Source: Methanobacteriota archaeon
GTDB lineage: Archaea; Halobacteriota; Methanosarcinia; Methanosarcinales; Methanosarcinaceae
DNA length: 5,207 nucleotides
NCBI GenBank assembly: GCA_030837265.1
Contig: JAUPKV010000247.1
Span: 1-5,207, forward strand
Direction: 5' to 3'
The translations under genes and the position numbers were made by a program. This document shows positions 4,867 through 5,207 of the stretch, one piece after another; the first letter of the stretch is position 1; each line of letters starts with the position of its first letter. The notes beneath the pieces were generated by a model. That model saw nothing but the letters and a program-made list of their open reading frames with translations. It ran no database searches and had not been told where the DNA came from.

Positions 4867-5109
4867 TTAACTAATACATCCTATAAATATGTAACAAGTT
4901 GATCTTAAAAAGTTTAGATAGTTAATTTCAACACAATTTGAGATAATAGCTTTCTCACACTTAGGACACGTTGTTTTAAACTTCGCATCCTTACGCCCTT
5001 TTTTTCCTATTAATACAAAGAGAAGAGAAATATACGATATAGGATTGCAAAACGGAAGGGCTTTGGTAAATAATAGGCTAAATTGTAAAAAATCGAGTTC
5101 AAAAGTGAT
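4867..5109 (-). pseudogene. Start-less remnant encoding a hydrophobic stretch, a basic patch and a CPKC knuckle
   Basis: A minus-strand frame is open for 80 codons between TAA at 5110-5112 and TAA at 4867-4869. It contains no ATG, GTG or TTG. The translation has a hydrophobic run ending LLFVLIG, then the basic stretch KKGRKDAKFK, then TTCPKCEKAI (CPKC encoded at 4957-4968). That order, membrane helix, lysine/arginine patch and zinc knuckle, is protein-like and unlike the random F/L/I-rich translations nearby. A second CxxC pair, needed for a full zinc ribbon, is absent; only isolated cysteines follow. A methanogen-like box A (TTTATATA, minus strand, 5142-5149) lies about 35 bases before the frame. 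An alternative minus-strand frame over 5010-5150 is also open, with TTG as possible start, so a frameshift could have split one gene. No family is assigned, and the frame could be chance. Confidence 0.3.
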
Positions 5110-5141
5110 TTAGATCCCCTAAACAATAATATATTCAAAAA

Positions 5142-5149
5142 TATATAAA
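5142..5149 (-). promoter_or_regulatory. Box A consensus match in the right-hand region
   Basis: The minus strand reads TTTATATA, a full match to the methanogen box A consensus. Its start site would fall near 5120, just before the open frame at 4867-5109. Because the motif is nearly symmetric, it could equally serve a plus-strand gene beyond the right edge. Confidence 0.3.
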
Positions 5150-5207
5150 ATTAAATCGATGATAGAGGGACACGACCAATATACAATTAAAGATAAGAAA
5201 GTCATCT

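Overview
The window looks like a chromosomal stretch of a Methanosarcina-type methanogenic archaeon. This is inferred from four things: archaeal box-A (TATA) motifs rather than bacterial -35/-10 pairs; long AT-rich intergenic regions around moderately GC-balanced genes; secreted surface proteins of kinds common in Methanosarcina (parallel beta-helix, membrane-anchored alkaline-phosphatase superfamily); and a MITE-like element with ISL3-like ends. No rRNA, tRNA, CRISPR array or intact transposase is visible. The genus is a judgement from style, not from a search.

Layout. Positions 1-915 hold no convincing complete gene. They contain a possible 25-codon tail of an upstream gene (1-75), a 16-bp inverted repeat (1-16/83-98), a 179-bp MITE-like element (226-404) with imperfect terminal inverted repeats and an imperfect 8-bp target duplication, a nested hairpin (445-504) and a palindrome beside a TATA-like motif (649-694). 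Positions 916-2463 (+) encode a secreted, C-terminally anchored alkaline-phosphatase-superfamily protein (phosphodiesterase or phosphatase type). Two tandem repeats fill the convergent gap after it: three 10-bp units at 2464-2493, and a 25/26-bp duplication at 2532-2582 that spans the stop codon of the next gene. Positions 2558-2845 (-) encode an acylphosphatase with its own Shine-Dalgarno and box A. A hairpin plus T-tract terminator (3019-3064, -) separates it from a secreted right-handed parallel beta-helix protein (3143-4309, -). The right end (4378-5207) is AT-rich and lacks an intact gene, but a start-less 80-residue minus-strand frame with a hydrophobic stretch, a basic patch and a CPKC knuckle (4867-5109) looks like a gene remnant.

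How the genes relate. The three genes do not form one operon. The phosphatase is convergent with the acylphosphatase, and the acylphosphatase and beta-helix genes, although co-oriented, are separated by a terminator and a new promoter. Two of the three products are predicted to be exported, so the locus has a cell-surface flavour, but no shared pathway can be read from the sequence. I found no clearly new multi-gene system. The items most worth checking are the MITE-like element, the duplication at the acylphosphatase stop codon, the possible leaderless phosphatase mRNA, the intrinsic-type terminator and the zinc-knuckle remnant.
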